A DNA stretch of 64,000 nucleotides from Salinimicrobium xinjiangense DSM 19287 (GTDB lineage Bacteria; Bacteroidota; Bacteroidia; Flavobacteriales; Flavobacteriaceae). The stretch's first letter is position 1; every line of letters starts with the position of its first letter. Below are positions 46,961 to 54,826 of the stretch, one piece after another. The stretch is from assembly GCF_000423585.1 (NCBI RefSeq), contig NZ_AUIG01000022.1:28826-92825 (forward strand), read 5' to 3'. The notes under the pieces were generated by a model. That model was not told the origin of the DNA. It saw only the letters and a list, made by a program, of their open reading frames with translations, and ran no database searches. The position numbers and the translations under genes are program-made.

Positions 46961-47712
46961 TGTTTGATCCTTATAAATCTTTGATCCCTTACAGGAGCTA
47001 TAGTATCGGCTTGTGTGAAATAATCAATTAAGACATTCCTTATTTTATAATCAAGAGAGGTGACATCCAGGGCATTGGAGAAAAAGACCATATTATCTCC
47101 TCCCTTTAATAAATAATCATTGGTAGCTACATAATATACTGTATCCATAGCCAATGGCTCTCCCTGGATAAGAACTTTCTGAATGGTATTATCTTCTCCA
47201 ATTTCAAGGCTAAGTCCGGCGATGGGATGAGCGCTACCGGCATCCACCAGGTAATTGACCATTTCCTGAATGTAAATTCCTTTCATGTGAGCTACTACCA
47301 CTTCATTTTCGAACGGCATTACCTGATAAGCTGTACGGGTGGTAACGTCTCCTTTACTAATAGCAGACCGAATACCTCCAAAGTTAAGAAGCACAATATC
47401 AATGTTCTCGCCGGTTCTTTTCCTGAAAACCGGCGATGCAAGGTCCATTACGGCATCGGCCATCATATTGCCAATGGCTGTATTCAGTTCTCCGTCGTTC
47501 TTCGTAAGATCTACCGGAGTATAAGCCAGCACCTTATTCATTTCTCTGTCGATATGCTCCTTATATGGTTTGACAAATTCGCTGATCGAATCATTTGCAG
47601 GAATTGCTTCGGAAATTTCAAGCTGTTTACCTTCTATTCTCTGAGGGGAATAATTACTGCTGAATTTGCAGGAGGCCAGAGACAGGAGTAGCAGGAGTGC
47701 TAATTTCTTCAT
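46957..47712 (-). CDS. 5'-nucleotidase C-terminal domain lipoprotein
   Basis: 251 residues. The signal ends in a lipobox (LSLASC), so it is a lipoprotein. The body matches the 5_nucleotid_C domain: VDLTKNDGELNTAIGNMMADAVM, DIVLLNFGGIRSAISKGDVTTRTAYQVMPFENEVV, YYVATNDYLLKGGDNM. This domain binds the nucleoside base in UshA-like enzymes. It is followed by the metallophosphatase gene with a 4-base overlap. In fused enzymes the catalytic part comes first, so the gene order is reversed here. It starts its own transcript. Confidence 0.88.
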   Translation of the reverse strand: MKKLALLLLLSLASCKFSSNYSPQRIEGKQLEISEAIPANDSISEFVKPYKEHIDREMNKVLAYTPVDLTKNDGELNTAIGNMMADAVMDLASPVFRKRTGENIDIVLLNFGGIRSAISKGDVTTRTAYQVMPFENEVVVAHMKGIYIQEMVNYLVDAGSAHPIAGLSLEIGEDNTIQKVLIQGEPLAMDTVYYVATNDYLLKGGDNMVFFSNALDVTSLDYKIRNVLIDYFTQADTIAPVRDQRFIRIKQ

Positions 47713-47896
47713 AAAGGAGAAAATTGATGAAAAACAAAAATAATAAGTTCTGTCAGGATAATGGTAATAATCTCTTTTTTCTGGATTTTAAAGATTTTTC
47801 TTACTTTTTTTTGTCAATTCGTAATCTTACCGGATAAATGTCTTATTTTTCGTGGTTTTAAAGGAAAATCAGGTATAAAAATTTAACAGCTATTAA

Positions 47897-48583
47897 TTGA
47901 AGTCAAGTCAAAAAGTACTGCTGGTATTCATATTTCTGGGAGTTCTCTTTATCGTTGGAACTATTTTTTATCTGGAGATATTATATACAGTTTCCAGCCT
48001 TTTGCTTATTCCGGTCCTGATTCTCTACTATAGGTATAAAGTTCAAACCTGGTTTCTGCCTATGGTGGTGGTCCTCATGCTTTTTTATATTAGAGACCTG
48101 TTGATGCTTGGAGATTTGGGGAATTATATAGAGCCTATCATGTGGATATTTGGAACAGCGATTGTGATTCTTTATATCTTTGCTCTCACTGCTTTTCAGA
48201 GGTCCCACATACACCCGGTGGAAATTTTTTCATTAGTTATTATGTATGGCTTTCTGGTATTCCTGTTTTTTACCATCGCCGATCTGGTGCCCCAGGTAGT
48301 TCCTTCTTATAAGGTTGCAACCTATATTTATATTTTTTCACTAATCCTTCTGCTCGCAATCACCTTTACGCAATATCTTTTAAAATCACATTACGCTTCT
48401 TTATGGTTGATGCTTGCTTCAGCTTCCTTGCTGGTGTCAGAACTTTCCCTGTTCTTCAGGTTGTATATTATTTCAGATATAAGTGTAAATGTTTTCTTTC
48501 CGCTATTCCATGTTATCGCATATTACGCCTTAATTGAACACGCGGTGCACAGAAGAAGATCAAATATACTTCCGGGATTTTAA
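47897..48583 (+). CDS. Multi-pass membrane protein, paralogue of the next gene (YhhN-like topology)
   Basis: 228 residues with about seven or eight hydrophobic helices and an acidic/polar loop WMLASASLLVSELSLFFRLY as the most conserved-looking stretch; the C-terminal FHVIAYYALIEHAV and basic HRRRSN end resemble YhhN/TMEM86 (lysoplasmalogenase-like) topology only remotely. The start is TTG at 47897. A stop codon precedes it in frame and no ATG exists until far inside. It is related to the following gene in length, helix pattern and central helix arrangement. Function unknown. Confidence 0.7.
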   Translation: MKSSQKVLLVFIFLGVLFIVGTIFYLEILYTVSSLLLIPVLILYYRYKVQTWFLPMVVVLMLFYIRDLLMLGDLGNYIEPIMWIFGTAIVILYIFALTAFQRSHIHPVEIFSLVIMYGFLVFLFFTIADLVPQVVPSYKVATYIYIFSLILLLAITFTQYLLKSHYASLWLMLASASLLVSELSLFFRLYIISDISVNVFFPLFHVIAYYALIEHAVHRRRSNILPGF

Positions 48584-48689
48584 TGAGAGGACATTACAAT
48601 GTGAGGGATGAGGTTGAATTGCTAATACTGAAACAAATTTATATTTTTATTCACAAAATATTTATATTGCGCATAATTTCCCTCATTAA

Positions 48690-49388
48690 ATGAAACAAAA
48701 GATTGTTCTTGCCTTCCTGACAATCATTGCAATATTGATCAATATTGCCGGTATCATTTATGAAGATTTCTGGCTGCGCAGGGGAGGAGAGCTGCTGTTC
48801 TTTGTGCCTTTGATATTGTATTACCTGAGGAGAATTCCGGTGAAGAATTTTAATTTCCTTATGGTCATTCTTTTGACCCTCGCCGCAATTGTCGTGTCCT
48901 GTATAAGGGATTTCGGATATTTTGACCAGCTCAAACTGGGATTCTGGATGGGTAGTTATGTGTTTCTTGCCCGGGAGGCTATAAAACATACAGAATATGA
49001 AAGAGGAAGTAAATTTACCACGCTTTATTTTATTTCGATCATTGCAGTTTATGTTTATCTGCTATCCATTCACATTATTGAAATCGAGCCTAATGTAAGC
49101 AGTAGTTGGGCCCTTTCCATTTATATAATTTATTATCTCAATATCCTGTTTCTAGCGATTGTGGCATTGATCTATTACCTGAATTCTTTTTCCCGAAAAT
49201 CTGTATTCTTCATTTGCCTTACGCTCTCCTTTATTTTTTCGGATGTATTGAGGGATATGGAAGTCTTTTACTTTCGGGATATTAGTGTAGAGATCGTAGC
49301 AACTCTTATAAAATTTGCTGCTTTAAAGCTTGTGTTTTTATTTTTCGTGACACGTGAAAAGAAACTCCGGCTTTTGCACCTGGTTTAA
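48690..49388 (+). CDS. Multi-pass membrane protein, paralogue of the preceding gene
   Basis: 232 residues, about eight hydrophobic helices. It begins KQKIVLAFLTIIAILINIAGIIYEDFW and has SFIFSDVLRDMEVFYFRDISVEIV near the C terminus, parallel to the SELSLFFRLYIISDISVNV stretch of its neighbour, so a tandem duplication followed by divergence is likely. The tail is basic (TREKKLRLLHLV). No catalytic motif is recognised with certainty. It is separated from the first copy by 106 bases and from DUF6913 by 71 bases on the same strand. Function unknown. Confidence 0.72.
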   Translation: MKQKIVLAFLTIIAILINIAGIIYEDFWLRRGGELLFFVPLILYYLRRIPVKNFNFLMVILLTLAAIVVSCIRDFGYFDQLKLGFWMGSYVFLAREAIKHTEYERGSKFTTLYFISIIAVYVYLLSIHIIEIEPNVSSSWALSIYIIYYLNILFLAIVALIYYLNSFSRKSVFFICLTLSFIFSDVLRDMEVFYFRDISVEIVATLIKFAALKLVFLFFVTREKKLRLLHLV

Positions 49389-49447
49389 CAATTTCCGCAA
49401 CTCTGTTCTCTCTCGTATATTTCTATCTCTTGTACATTTTTAATTCC

Positions 49448-49455
49448 TAATTTTG
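49448..49455 (+). promoter_or_regulatory. -7 promoter box of DUF6913 gene
   Basis: TAATTTTG followed by CC, only 4 bases before the GTG start at 49460. Confidence 0.5.
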
Positions 49456-49459
49456 CCGG

Positions 49460-49978
49460 GTGAAAATTTCAGACATTAAAATCGCGGTTGCGCGTAAGCA
49501 TCTTTCAGGTGTAGGCAAAGTTTCCGCAGGGAATGTGCAAAGTTGTAAAATGGCTCTCCTTCTGGATGCCGGAGATGAAGATTCTGTTTCGTCTTTTTTA
49601 CAGTTTTTTCAGGAACTGGGCCTTCGGGAAGAGGAGGTGAGCATCGTAGTCTGTAAAGAAAAGCCAGGCAAAAATGATATTTTTGAGTATTCATTTATTT
49701 CGCTGAAAGATTTTGGATGGAATGGAAAGCTAACAGCATCATCTTCAGCTTTTCTTCAGGCGGAATATGATGTTCTTATTTCTTTTACGGCTTCAGAAAA
49801 TAAAATGGCAGATTTCCTCGTTTCCGTTACTCGTTCAAGGCTGAAGGTGGGGAGGAAAAAAGAAGATGAAAATGGCATTTTTGATCTGAATATTTCCGCA
49901 GATCTTTTAAAACCGGAAGTTTTCATAGCAGAACTTAAAAAATATTTGAAAATTTTAAAAAGACAACCTAATGAATAA
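49460..49978 (+). CDS. DUF6913 family protein
   Basis: 172-residue cytoplasmic protein starting with [32 protein letters not shown] and [36 protein letters not shown] are the characteristic blocks of this Flavobacteriaceae family that sits directly before dapA. The alpha/beta pattern recalls glycosyltransferase- or CheY-like domains, but no catalytic motif is visible. It overlaps dapA by 8 bases. A -7 box lies almost on the start codon, so the mRNA leader would be very short. The role is unknown, but conserved linkage to dapA, bamD and rpoZ suggests a housekeeping function. Confidence 0.82.
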   Translation: MKISDIKIAVARKHLSGVGKVSAGNVQSCKMALLLDAGDEDSVSSFLQFFQELGLREEEVSIVVCKEKPGKNDIFEYSFISLKDFGWNGKLTASSSAFLQAEYDVLISFTASENKMADFLVSVTRSRLKVGRKKEDENGIFDLNISADLLKPEVFIAELKKYLKILKRQPNE

Positions 49979-50843
49979 ATTGATTGGAACCGGTGTAGCT
50001 TTGATTACTCCATTTAAAGATGATCTTTCTGTTGATGTGGAGGCTTTAAAGAAACTGGTGAATTTCCAGATTGATAATGGCATCGATTATATGGTAGTAC
50101 TTGGGACCACAGGTGAAAGTGCGACCCTTAACTCGCAGGAAAAACAGCTGGTGATAGATACCATAGTTTCCGAAAACAATGGACGCATTCCCCTGGTGCT
50201 GGGAATTGGCGGTAACTGCACAGCTAAGGTCGTAGAAGAATTGAAGAGTACTGAGCTTTCAGCTTTTGATGCCGTACTTTCGGTTTCACCTTATTACAAC
50301 AAACCTTCCCAGGAAGGAATCTTTCAGCATTATAAAGCAGTTGCAGCAGCTTCTTCCAAACCTGTAATAATGTACAATGTTCCCGGAAGAACCGGGTCCA
50401 ATATGCTGCCTGAAACTGTTCAACGCCTTTCCCGTGTAGAGAATATTATCGGGATCAAAGAAGCGGCAGGTGACATAGTGCAGGCCATGAAAATGATCGA
50501 CCTGGTGGGTGAAGACTTCCTTGTGATCTCGGGAGATGATATGATCACCTTGCCAATGGTACTCGCGGGTGGCCACGGTGTGATCTCAGTTATAGGGCAG
50601 GGATTGCCGGCTGAATTTTCACGTATGGTAAAGCTTGGGCTGGAGCGCAAGGTGAACGAAGCTTATCAATTACATTATAAAGTTGCCCCATCTATTGACC
50701 TGATTTTTGCTGAAGGAAATCCCGTAGGTATAAAAGCGCTATTGGAAAAGAAGGGGATCGTAAAAAATAACCTGCGTTTGCCATTAGTAAGATCTACTGA
50801 TGGTCTGTCACAAAAGATCAATGCTTTTGTAGATGCCTTCTAG
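49971..50843 (+). CDS. dapA: 4-hydroxy-tetrahydrodipicolinate synthase
   Basis: 290 residues, complete TIM barrel. [13 protein letters not shown] at the N terminus, TTGESATL, the Schiff-base region [10 protein letters not shown] with the catalytic lysine and the tyrosine in [12 protein letters not shown] are all present. It condenses pyruvate with aspartate semialdehyde at the entry of lysine and diaminopimelate synthesis. It overlaps DUF6913 by 8 bases and is followed by a strong terminator and then bamD with its own promoter. Confidence 0.95.
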   Translation: MNKLIGTGVALITPFKDDLSVDVEALKKLVNFQIDNGIDYMVVLGTTGESATLNSQEKQLVIDTIVSENNGRIPLVLGIGGNCTAKVVEELKSTELSAFDAVLSVSPYYNKPSQEGIFQHYKAVAAASSKPVIMYNVPGRTGSNMLPETVQRLSRVENIIGIKEAAGDIVQAMKMIDLVGEDFLVISGDDMITLPMVLAGGHGVISVIGQGLPAEFSRMVKLGLERKVNEAYQLHYKVAPSIDLIFAEGNPVGIKALLEKKGIVKNNLRLPLVRSTDGLSQKINAFVDAF

Positions 50844-50862
50844 GTGAAAATGATAATTCAGG

Positions 50863-50902
50863 CTTTAGTTTCAGGGGAATTCTGCCTGAAACTAAAGTTT
50901 TT
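50863..50902 (+). terminator. dapA terminator
   Basis: A 13-bp perfect stem CTTTAGTTTCAGG / CCTGAAACTAAAG with a 9-base loop and trailing T run, 20 bases after the dapA stop. Confidence 0.9.
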
Positions 50903-50921
50903 ATAATAAGGCAGAAAAGAG

Positions 50922-50929
50922 TATTTTTG
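50922..50929 (+). promoter_or_regulatory. -7 promoter box of bamD
   Basis: TATTTTTG followed by CC. Its position supports the ATG at 50949 over the one at 50934, which would fall at or before the transcript start. Confidence 0.6.
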
Positions 50930-50948
50930 CCAGATGTTAAAATTCAGA

Positions 50949-51758
50949 ATGAGGAAAGTAATCTTATTATTAAGTGTCATTTTATTGTTTACTTCTTGTG
51001 GAGATTATCAGAAGTTGTTGAAGAGTAAAGATACCGGTCTTAAATATTCAACTGCAGAGAATTTGTACAATGAAGCCAAAGAGGAGGATAGTAGAAGGAA
51101 GTATCGTAAAGCTTTACGGCTCTTTGAACAACTTGTTCCCGAATACAGAGGAAAGCCTCAGGGGCAAAAACTCATGTTTCTCTTTGCAGATACTTATTAT
51201 GAGTTGAATGATTACTATCTCGCAGGATACCAGTTCGAAAGATTTGTGGAAACCTATCCTGAAAGTGAGAAAATTGAAGAGGCTGCTTTTAAAGGGGCAA
51301 AAAGCTATTATTTTTTATCACCTCCCTATTACCTCGATCAAACCGAGACTCAGCAGGGTATAACCAAATTGCAGGGCTTCATAAACCGTTTCCCGGAAAG
51401 TGATAAGATGGAGGAAGCTAATAATCTGATAACTGAGTTGCGAATCAAGCTTGAACGTAAGGCTTATGAAATAGCAAAACAATATCATCACACCGAGAGT
51501 TATACTGCTGCAATCACTGCTTTTGATAATTTTATTTCAGAATATCCCGGTTCTCCTTTCAGAGAGAAGGCTTTTTATTACAAATTTGAATCGGCATACC
51601 TTTACGCAATTAACAGTTATGCTTATGCTATGCCTGCAAGGTTAGAGGCGGCACGCGACTATTACGAGGATTACAAAAGATATTATCCAGAAGGAGAATT
51701 CATTGACCTCGCCGAAGCGGCAATAAAAGATATTGAACAAAAAGAACAACAATTATAA
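50949..51758 (+). CDS. bamD: Outer membrane protein assembly factor BamD
   Basis: 269 residues from the ATG at 50949. A lipoprotein signal with lipobox LLFTSCGDYQ anchors it. The body is a run of tetratricopeptide-like helices: KYRKALRLFEQLVPEYRGKPQGQKLMFLFADTYYELNDYYLAGYQFERFVETYPESEKIEEAAF and similar blocks onward (read as separate repeats of about 35 residues). BamD is the essential lipoprotein of the BAM complex that inserts beta-barrels in the outer membrane. It is followed after 17 bases by rpoZ. An in-frame start at 50934 would add five residues. Confidence 0.93.
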   Translation: MRKVILLLSVILLFTSCGDYQKLLKSKDTGLKYSTAENLYNEAKEEDSRRKYRKALRLFEQLVPEYRGKPQGQKLMFLFADTYYELNDYYLAGYQFERFVETYPESEKIEEAAFKGAKSYYFLSPPYYLDQTETQQGITKLQGFINRFPESDKMEEANNLITELRIKLERKAYEIAKQYHHTESYTAAITAFDNFISEYPGSPFREKAFYYKFESAYLYAINSYAYAMPARLEAARDYYEDYKRYYPEGEFIDLAEAAIKDIEQKEQQL

Positions 51759-51775
51759 TTTTAGACGACGAGAAT

Positions 51776-52108
51776 ATGATAGATCTAAAGAAGACAGATG
51801 CTCCAATAAACACCACGACTCTTGATAAAAACAAGATCGATTCATCTACGAACAATATTTATGAGGCGATCTCGATCATTTCAAAAAGAGCCACTCAGAT
51901 CAATTCTGAGATCAAAAAGGAACTTCTTGAGAAGCTGGATGAGTTCGCTACTTATAATGACAGTCTGGATGAAATCTTTGAGAATAAGGAGCAGATCGAA
52001 GTTTCTAAATTCTACGAAAAATTACCTAAGCCTCACGCTTTAGCTGTGCAGGAATGGCTGGAAGGAAAGATTTACCACCGCAATACTAAAAGCGAAAGCG
52101 AAGAGTAA
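51776..52108 (+). CDS. rpoZ: DNA-directed RNA polymerase omega subunit
   Basis: 110 residues, the Bacteroidota form of omega (RpoZ/RpbK): NIYEAISIISKRATQINSEIKKELLEKLDEFA matches the conserved alpha-helical core of the omega family, and the rest is a charged C-terminal extension (VSKFYEKLPKPHALAVQEWLEGKI). It stabilises the beta-prime subunit of RNA polymerase. It follows bamD by 17 bases and precedes coaBC by 6 bases, the same order as in related genomes. Confidence 0.9.
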   Translation: MIDLKKTDAPINTTTLDKNKIDSSTNNIYEAISIISKRATQINSEIKKELLEKLDEFATYNDSLDEIFENKEQIEVSKFYEKLPKPHALAVQEWLEGKIYHRNTKSESEE

Positions 52109-52114
52109 AATACT

Positions 52115-53326
52115 ATGTCTGTATTAAGCGGCAAAAAAATACTTCTCGGCGTTACCGCGGGTATTGCCGCTTATAAAACAGCATTTTTGGTGCGTCTTTT
52201 TATAAAGGCGGGTGCGCAGGTAAAAGTAGTGATGACTCCTGCAGCCAGAGAATTTGTTACTCCTCTCACCCTTTCCACTCTTTCCAAGAATGAGGTGATC
52301 TCTTCATTTACAAAAGAAGAGGATCATAAGAACCAATGGAATAATCATGTGGATCTTGGCCTTTGGGCCGATTTGATGCTTGTCGCACCAGCAACTGCCA
52401 ACACGCTTTCCAAAATGGCAACAGGCAACAGCGATAATTTTCTACTTGCCACTTATCTTTCTGCTAAATGTCCTGTTTACTTTGCACCGGCGATGGACCT
52501 GGATATGTACAGGCATCCGTCTACCAAAGAGAGTTTTGAAAAATTAATATCCTTCGGAAATGTAATGATCCCTGCAACTTCAGGAGAGCTTGCCAGCGGA
52601 CTTTCCGGAGAGGGGAGAATGGCAGAGCCGGAAGACATTCTAAATTTTATCGAAGCTCATCTTGCTGAAAGCCTTCCCTTGCGGAACAAAAGGGTGCTAA
52701 TTACTGCCGGTCCTACATACGAACCTATTGATCCTGTCCGTTTTATAGGAAACCATTCCAGCGGAAAAATGGGATATGAGCTTGCAGCCGCAGCACATGC
52801 TGCCGGAGCACGGGTAATACTTATCTCGGGACCTACACATTTGCCTAATCCGCATAAAGATATTCATTTGATAAGAGTTCAAAGTGCGCGTGAAATGTTT
52901 GTGGCAGCAACAAAGTATTTTCCCTCTGTTGATATTGCTATAGCTTCGGCTGCAGTTTCAGATTACAGGCCACGGATCTCTGCTGCTCAAAAGATCAAGA
53001 AAACTTCTGAAGTAATGGAGCTGGAACTGGTTAAAAATCCGGATATTCTGGCTACTTTAGGGAGTGGTAAGAAGGATCAGGTGCTGGTAGGTTTTGCACT
53101 GGAGACAGAGAATGAGGAGGAGAACGCCGCAAGTAAACTTGAAAGGAAGAATCTTGACTTTATCGTCCTGAACTCCTTAAATGACAAAGGTGCCGGTTTC
53201 AAAACGGAAACCAATAAGATCAAGATCCTGTTCAGGAACGGAACTCTTAAGAAATTTGATTTGAAGCCAAAAGAAGAAGTGGCCCGTGATATTCTTAATG
53301 AAATAATTGAGTTGATCAATGAATAA
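52115..53326 (+). CDS. coaBC: Bifunctional phosphopantothenoylcysteine decarboxylase/phosphopantothenate-cysteine ligase
   Basis: 403 residues. CoaC part (about 1-185): GVTAGIAAYK, the FMN-binding PATANTLSKMATGNSDNF, and the decarboxylase motif APAMDLDMY (PxMNxxMW-type). CoaB part (about 190-403): VLITAGPTYEPIDPVRFIGNHSSGKMG and VSDYRPRISAAQKIKK. It performs two steps of coenzyme A synthesis. coaE, encoding the last step, lies about 6 kb downstream. It overlaps the DUF4835 gene by 8 bases. Confidence 0.95.
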   Translation: MSVLSGKKILLGVTAGIAAYKTAFLVRLFIKAGAQVKVVMTPAAREFVTPLTLSTLSKNEVISSFTKEEDHKNQWNNHVDLGLWADLMLVAPATANTLSKMATGNSDNFLLATYLSAKCPVYFAPAMDLDMYRHPSTKESFEKLISFGNVMIPATSGELASGLSGEGRMAEPEDILNFIEAHLAESLPLRNKRVLITAGPTYEPIDPVRFIGNHSSGKMGYELAAAAHAAGARVILISGPTHLPNPHKDIHLIRVQSAREMFVAATKYFPSVDIAIASAAVSDYRPRISAAQKIKKTSEVMELELVKNPDILATLGSGKKDQVLVGFALETENEEENAASKLERKNLDFIVLNSLNDKGAGFKTETNKIKILFRNGTLKKFDLKPKEEVARDILNEIIELINE

Positions 53327-54206
53327 GATAGTTGCTTTTATATTCCTTATGTTTTGCGGTACGGCAGTCGCTCAGGAACTCAATTGTGAAGTGGTGATCA
53401 ATGCAGAACAAACGGGACAGGCCAATGCTACCGTTTTTAAGACACTTCAAAATTCCCTTACCGAATTTATTAACCAGACCCGCTGGACCAACCGCGAATT
53501 TCTGCCGCAGGAGCGTATCAACTGCAGCATGTTTATCAACATCACGGGTTATAACGGTAATGACTTTACAGGTACCATACAGGTTCAGTCTTCACGCCCG
53601 GTTTTTGGATCCACCATGGTGAGTCCGGTTTTTAATTTTAATGATGAACAACTGGCTTTTTCTTATCAGGAGTATCAGCCGTTTACCTTTAGTCCGAATC
53701 AATATGATTCTAACCTGGTTTCTATTGTAAGCTTTTATGTCTATACCATCCTTGGCCTGGATGCAGATACCTTTAGTGAGCAGGGAGGCACAGCACATTA
53801 TCAAACTGCAAATCAAATTGCAGGAACTGCCCAGCAAGGTTCACATGCAGGCTGGAAAGCAACAGATGGTAACCGAAGCAGGTACCAGCTCAATGCCGAC
53901 TTATTATCAAACACCTATTCTGCCTACCGGAATACGCTCTACACTTACCATCGCCAGGGTCTTGACGTAATGCATATGTCTCCCGAAGAAGGCAAAAAGG
54001 CAGTGGCATCCTCTCTTGTCAATCTGAGAAGAATGCATAGCCGCCGACCGAATTCTCTTTTAGTCAGGACATTTTTTGACGCCAAAGCAGATGAGATCGC
54101 ACAGATCTTCAGCGGCGGACCCTCCGTGGACATTCGGGAAGTAGTAGACGCCCTGAGTTCCATGGCGCCAACTCATTCCGAGAAGTGGGGGAATATCCGG
54201 TATTAA
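53319..54206 (+). CDS. DUF4835 family exported protein
   Basis: 295 residues. Signal peptide MNKIVAFIFLMFCGTAVAQ, then a beta-rich periplasmic domain with ELNCEVVINAEQTGQAN, NQTRWTNREFLPQERINCSMFINI, and a helical C-terminal half (FSEQGGTAHYQTANQIA). DUF4835 is confined to Bacteroidota and is encoded between coaBC and recN in this group. Its function is unknown; export and conserved linkage to BamD suggest an envelope role. Its stop codon sits four bases before the first TCAG word of the long repeat block that follows. Confidence 0.88.
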   Translation: MNKIVAFIFLMFCGTAVAQELNCEVVINAEQTGQANATVFKTLQNSLTEFINQTRWTNREFLPQERINCSMFINITGYNGNDFTGTIQVQSSRPVFGSTMVSPVFNFNDEQLAFSYQEYQPFTFSPNQYDSNLVSIVSFYVYTILGLDADTFSEQGGTAHYQTANQIAGTAQQGSHAGWKATDGNRSRYQLNADLLSNTYSAYRNTLYTYHRQGLDVMHMSPEEGKKAVASSLVNLRRMHSRRPNSLLVRTFFDAKADEIAQIFSGGPSVDIREVVDALSSMAPTHSEKWGNIRY

Positions 54207-54415
54207 GAGATCAGGGTTCAGTGATCAGTGGTCAGTGGTCAGTGATCAGTGGTCAGTCAAAGAGGCAAGAATCAAGAGACAAGAATCAAGATTTTTTATA
54301 AAGTTAAATCTGCGCAAATCTCCGGGATCTGCGGGCAACATTAAAATAGTTGGCAGTGCTTACTGTCAGTTTGCAGTTTGAAAGTAGACATCCAGAACCA
54401 AAACGTATACTGTCA

Positions 54416-54456
54416 GGTCGAGCGCCCGCCTGCCGGCCGGCAGGGAGTCGAGACCT
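54416..54456. repeat. Nested palindrome element
   Basis: The 16-base perfect palindrome CCTGCCGGCCGGCAGG (54429-54444) sits inside the halves GGTCGAGCGC and AGTCGAGACC, which together would form another palindromic intergenic element (TCGAGCGCAGTCGA core). A similar CCTGC/GCAGG stem is in the protease terminator near 28040. Confidence 0.65.
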
Positions 54457-54705
54457 CATTTATTTAATTCGCAGTGCTCAGTTTTTAAAGTCAAATCTGC
54501 GTAAATCTCCGTGATCTGCGGGAAAACATTTTGTTTAGTGCTCAGTGTTCAGTAGTCAGGTGCTTTAAAAAAAAATAATCTTGAATCTTGAATTCTGAAC
54601 CTTGAAACCTTTTTGGCCCTCCTCCGTTAAAAAGCTACTTCGGGTAAAAATTTGGTAATTATTATTTTAGTGCTTCTTTTTTTGTTGCTTAAAAACAGAT
54701 TCATT

Positions 54706-54713
54706 TAATTTTG
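54706..54713 (+). promoter_or_regulatory. -7 promoter box of recN
   Basis: TAATTTTG followed by CC in the repeat-rich gap, about 115 bases upstream of the recN TTG start. Confidence 0.5.
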
Positions 54714-54717
54714 CCAG

Positions 54718-54773
54718 CTACAAATTGTTCACTACAAATTGTTCACTGCTAATTGTTCATTGCTAATTGATAA
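54718..54773. repeat. 14-base tandem repeats in the recN leader
   Basis: Two perfect copies of CTACAAATTGTTCA, then CTGCTAATTGTTCA and a diverged fourth unit, directly downstream of the -7 box, so they would be transcribed in the recN leader. Confidence 0.75.
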
Positions 54774-54826
54774 TTGACATTTCTCAATTGTAAAAAATAT
54801 TACCTTTAACCCAAATTCAATCGCTC

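Larger units (their letters stand above)
54207..54826. repeat. 620-base repeat mosaic before recN
   Basis: The gap holds no gene. In order: TGATCAGTGGTCAG words (54211-54256), CAAGAATCAAGAGACAAG words, two AATCTGCG triple repeats (54306-54338, 54493-54525), a nested palindrome (54416-54456), TTCAGTAGTCAGG words, CTTGAATCTTGAATTC words, a -7 box at 54706-54713, and 14-base tandem repeats (54718-54773). Each word family is degenerate. Confidence 0.8.

Noticed and set aside
54207..54826. Possible CRISPR array
   Set aside because: Repeats are of several unrelated words, degenerate and without regular spacers; no cas gene in the window.
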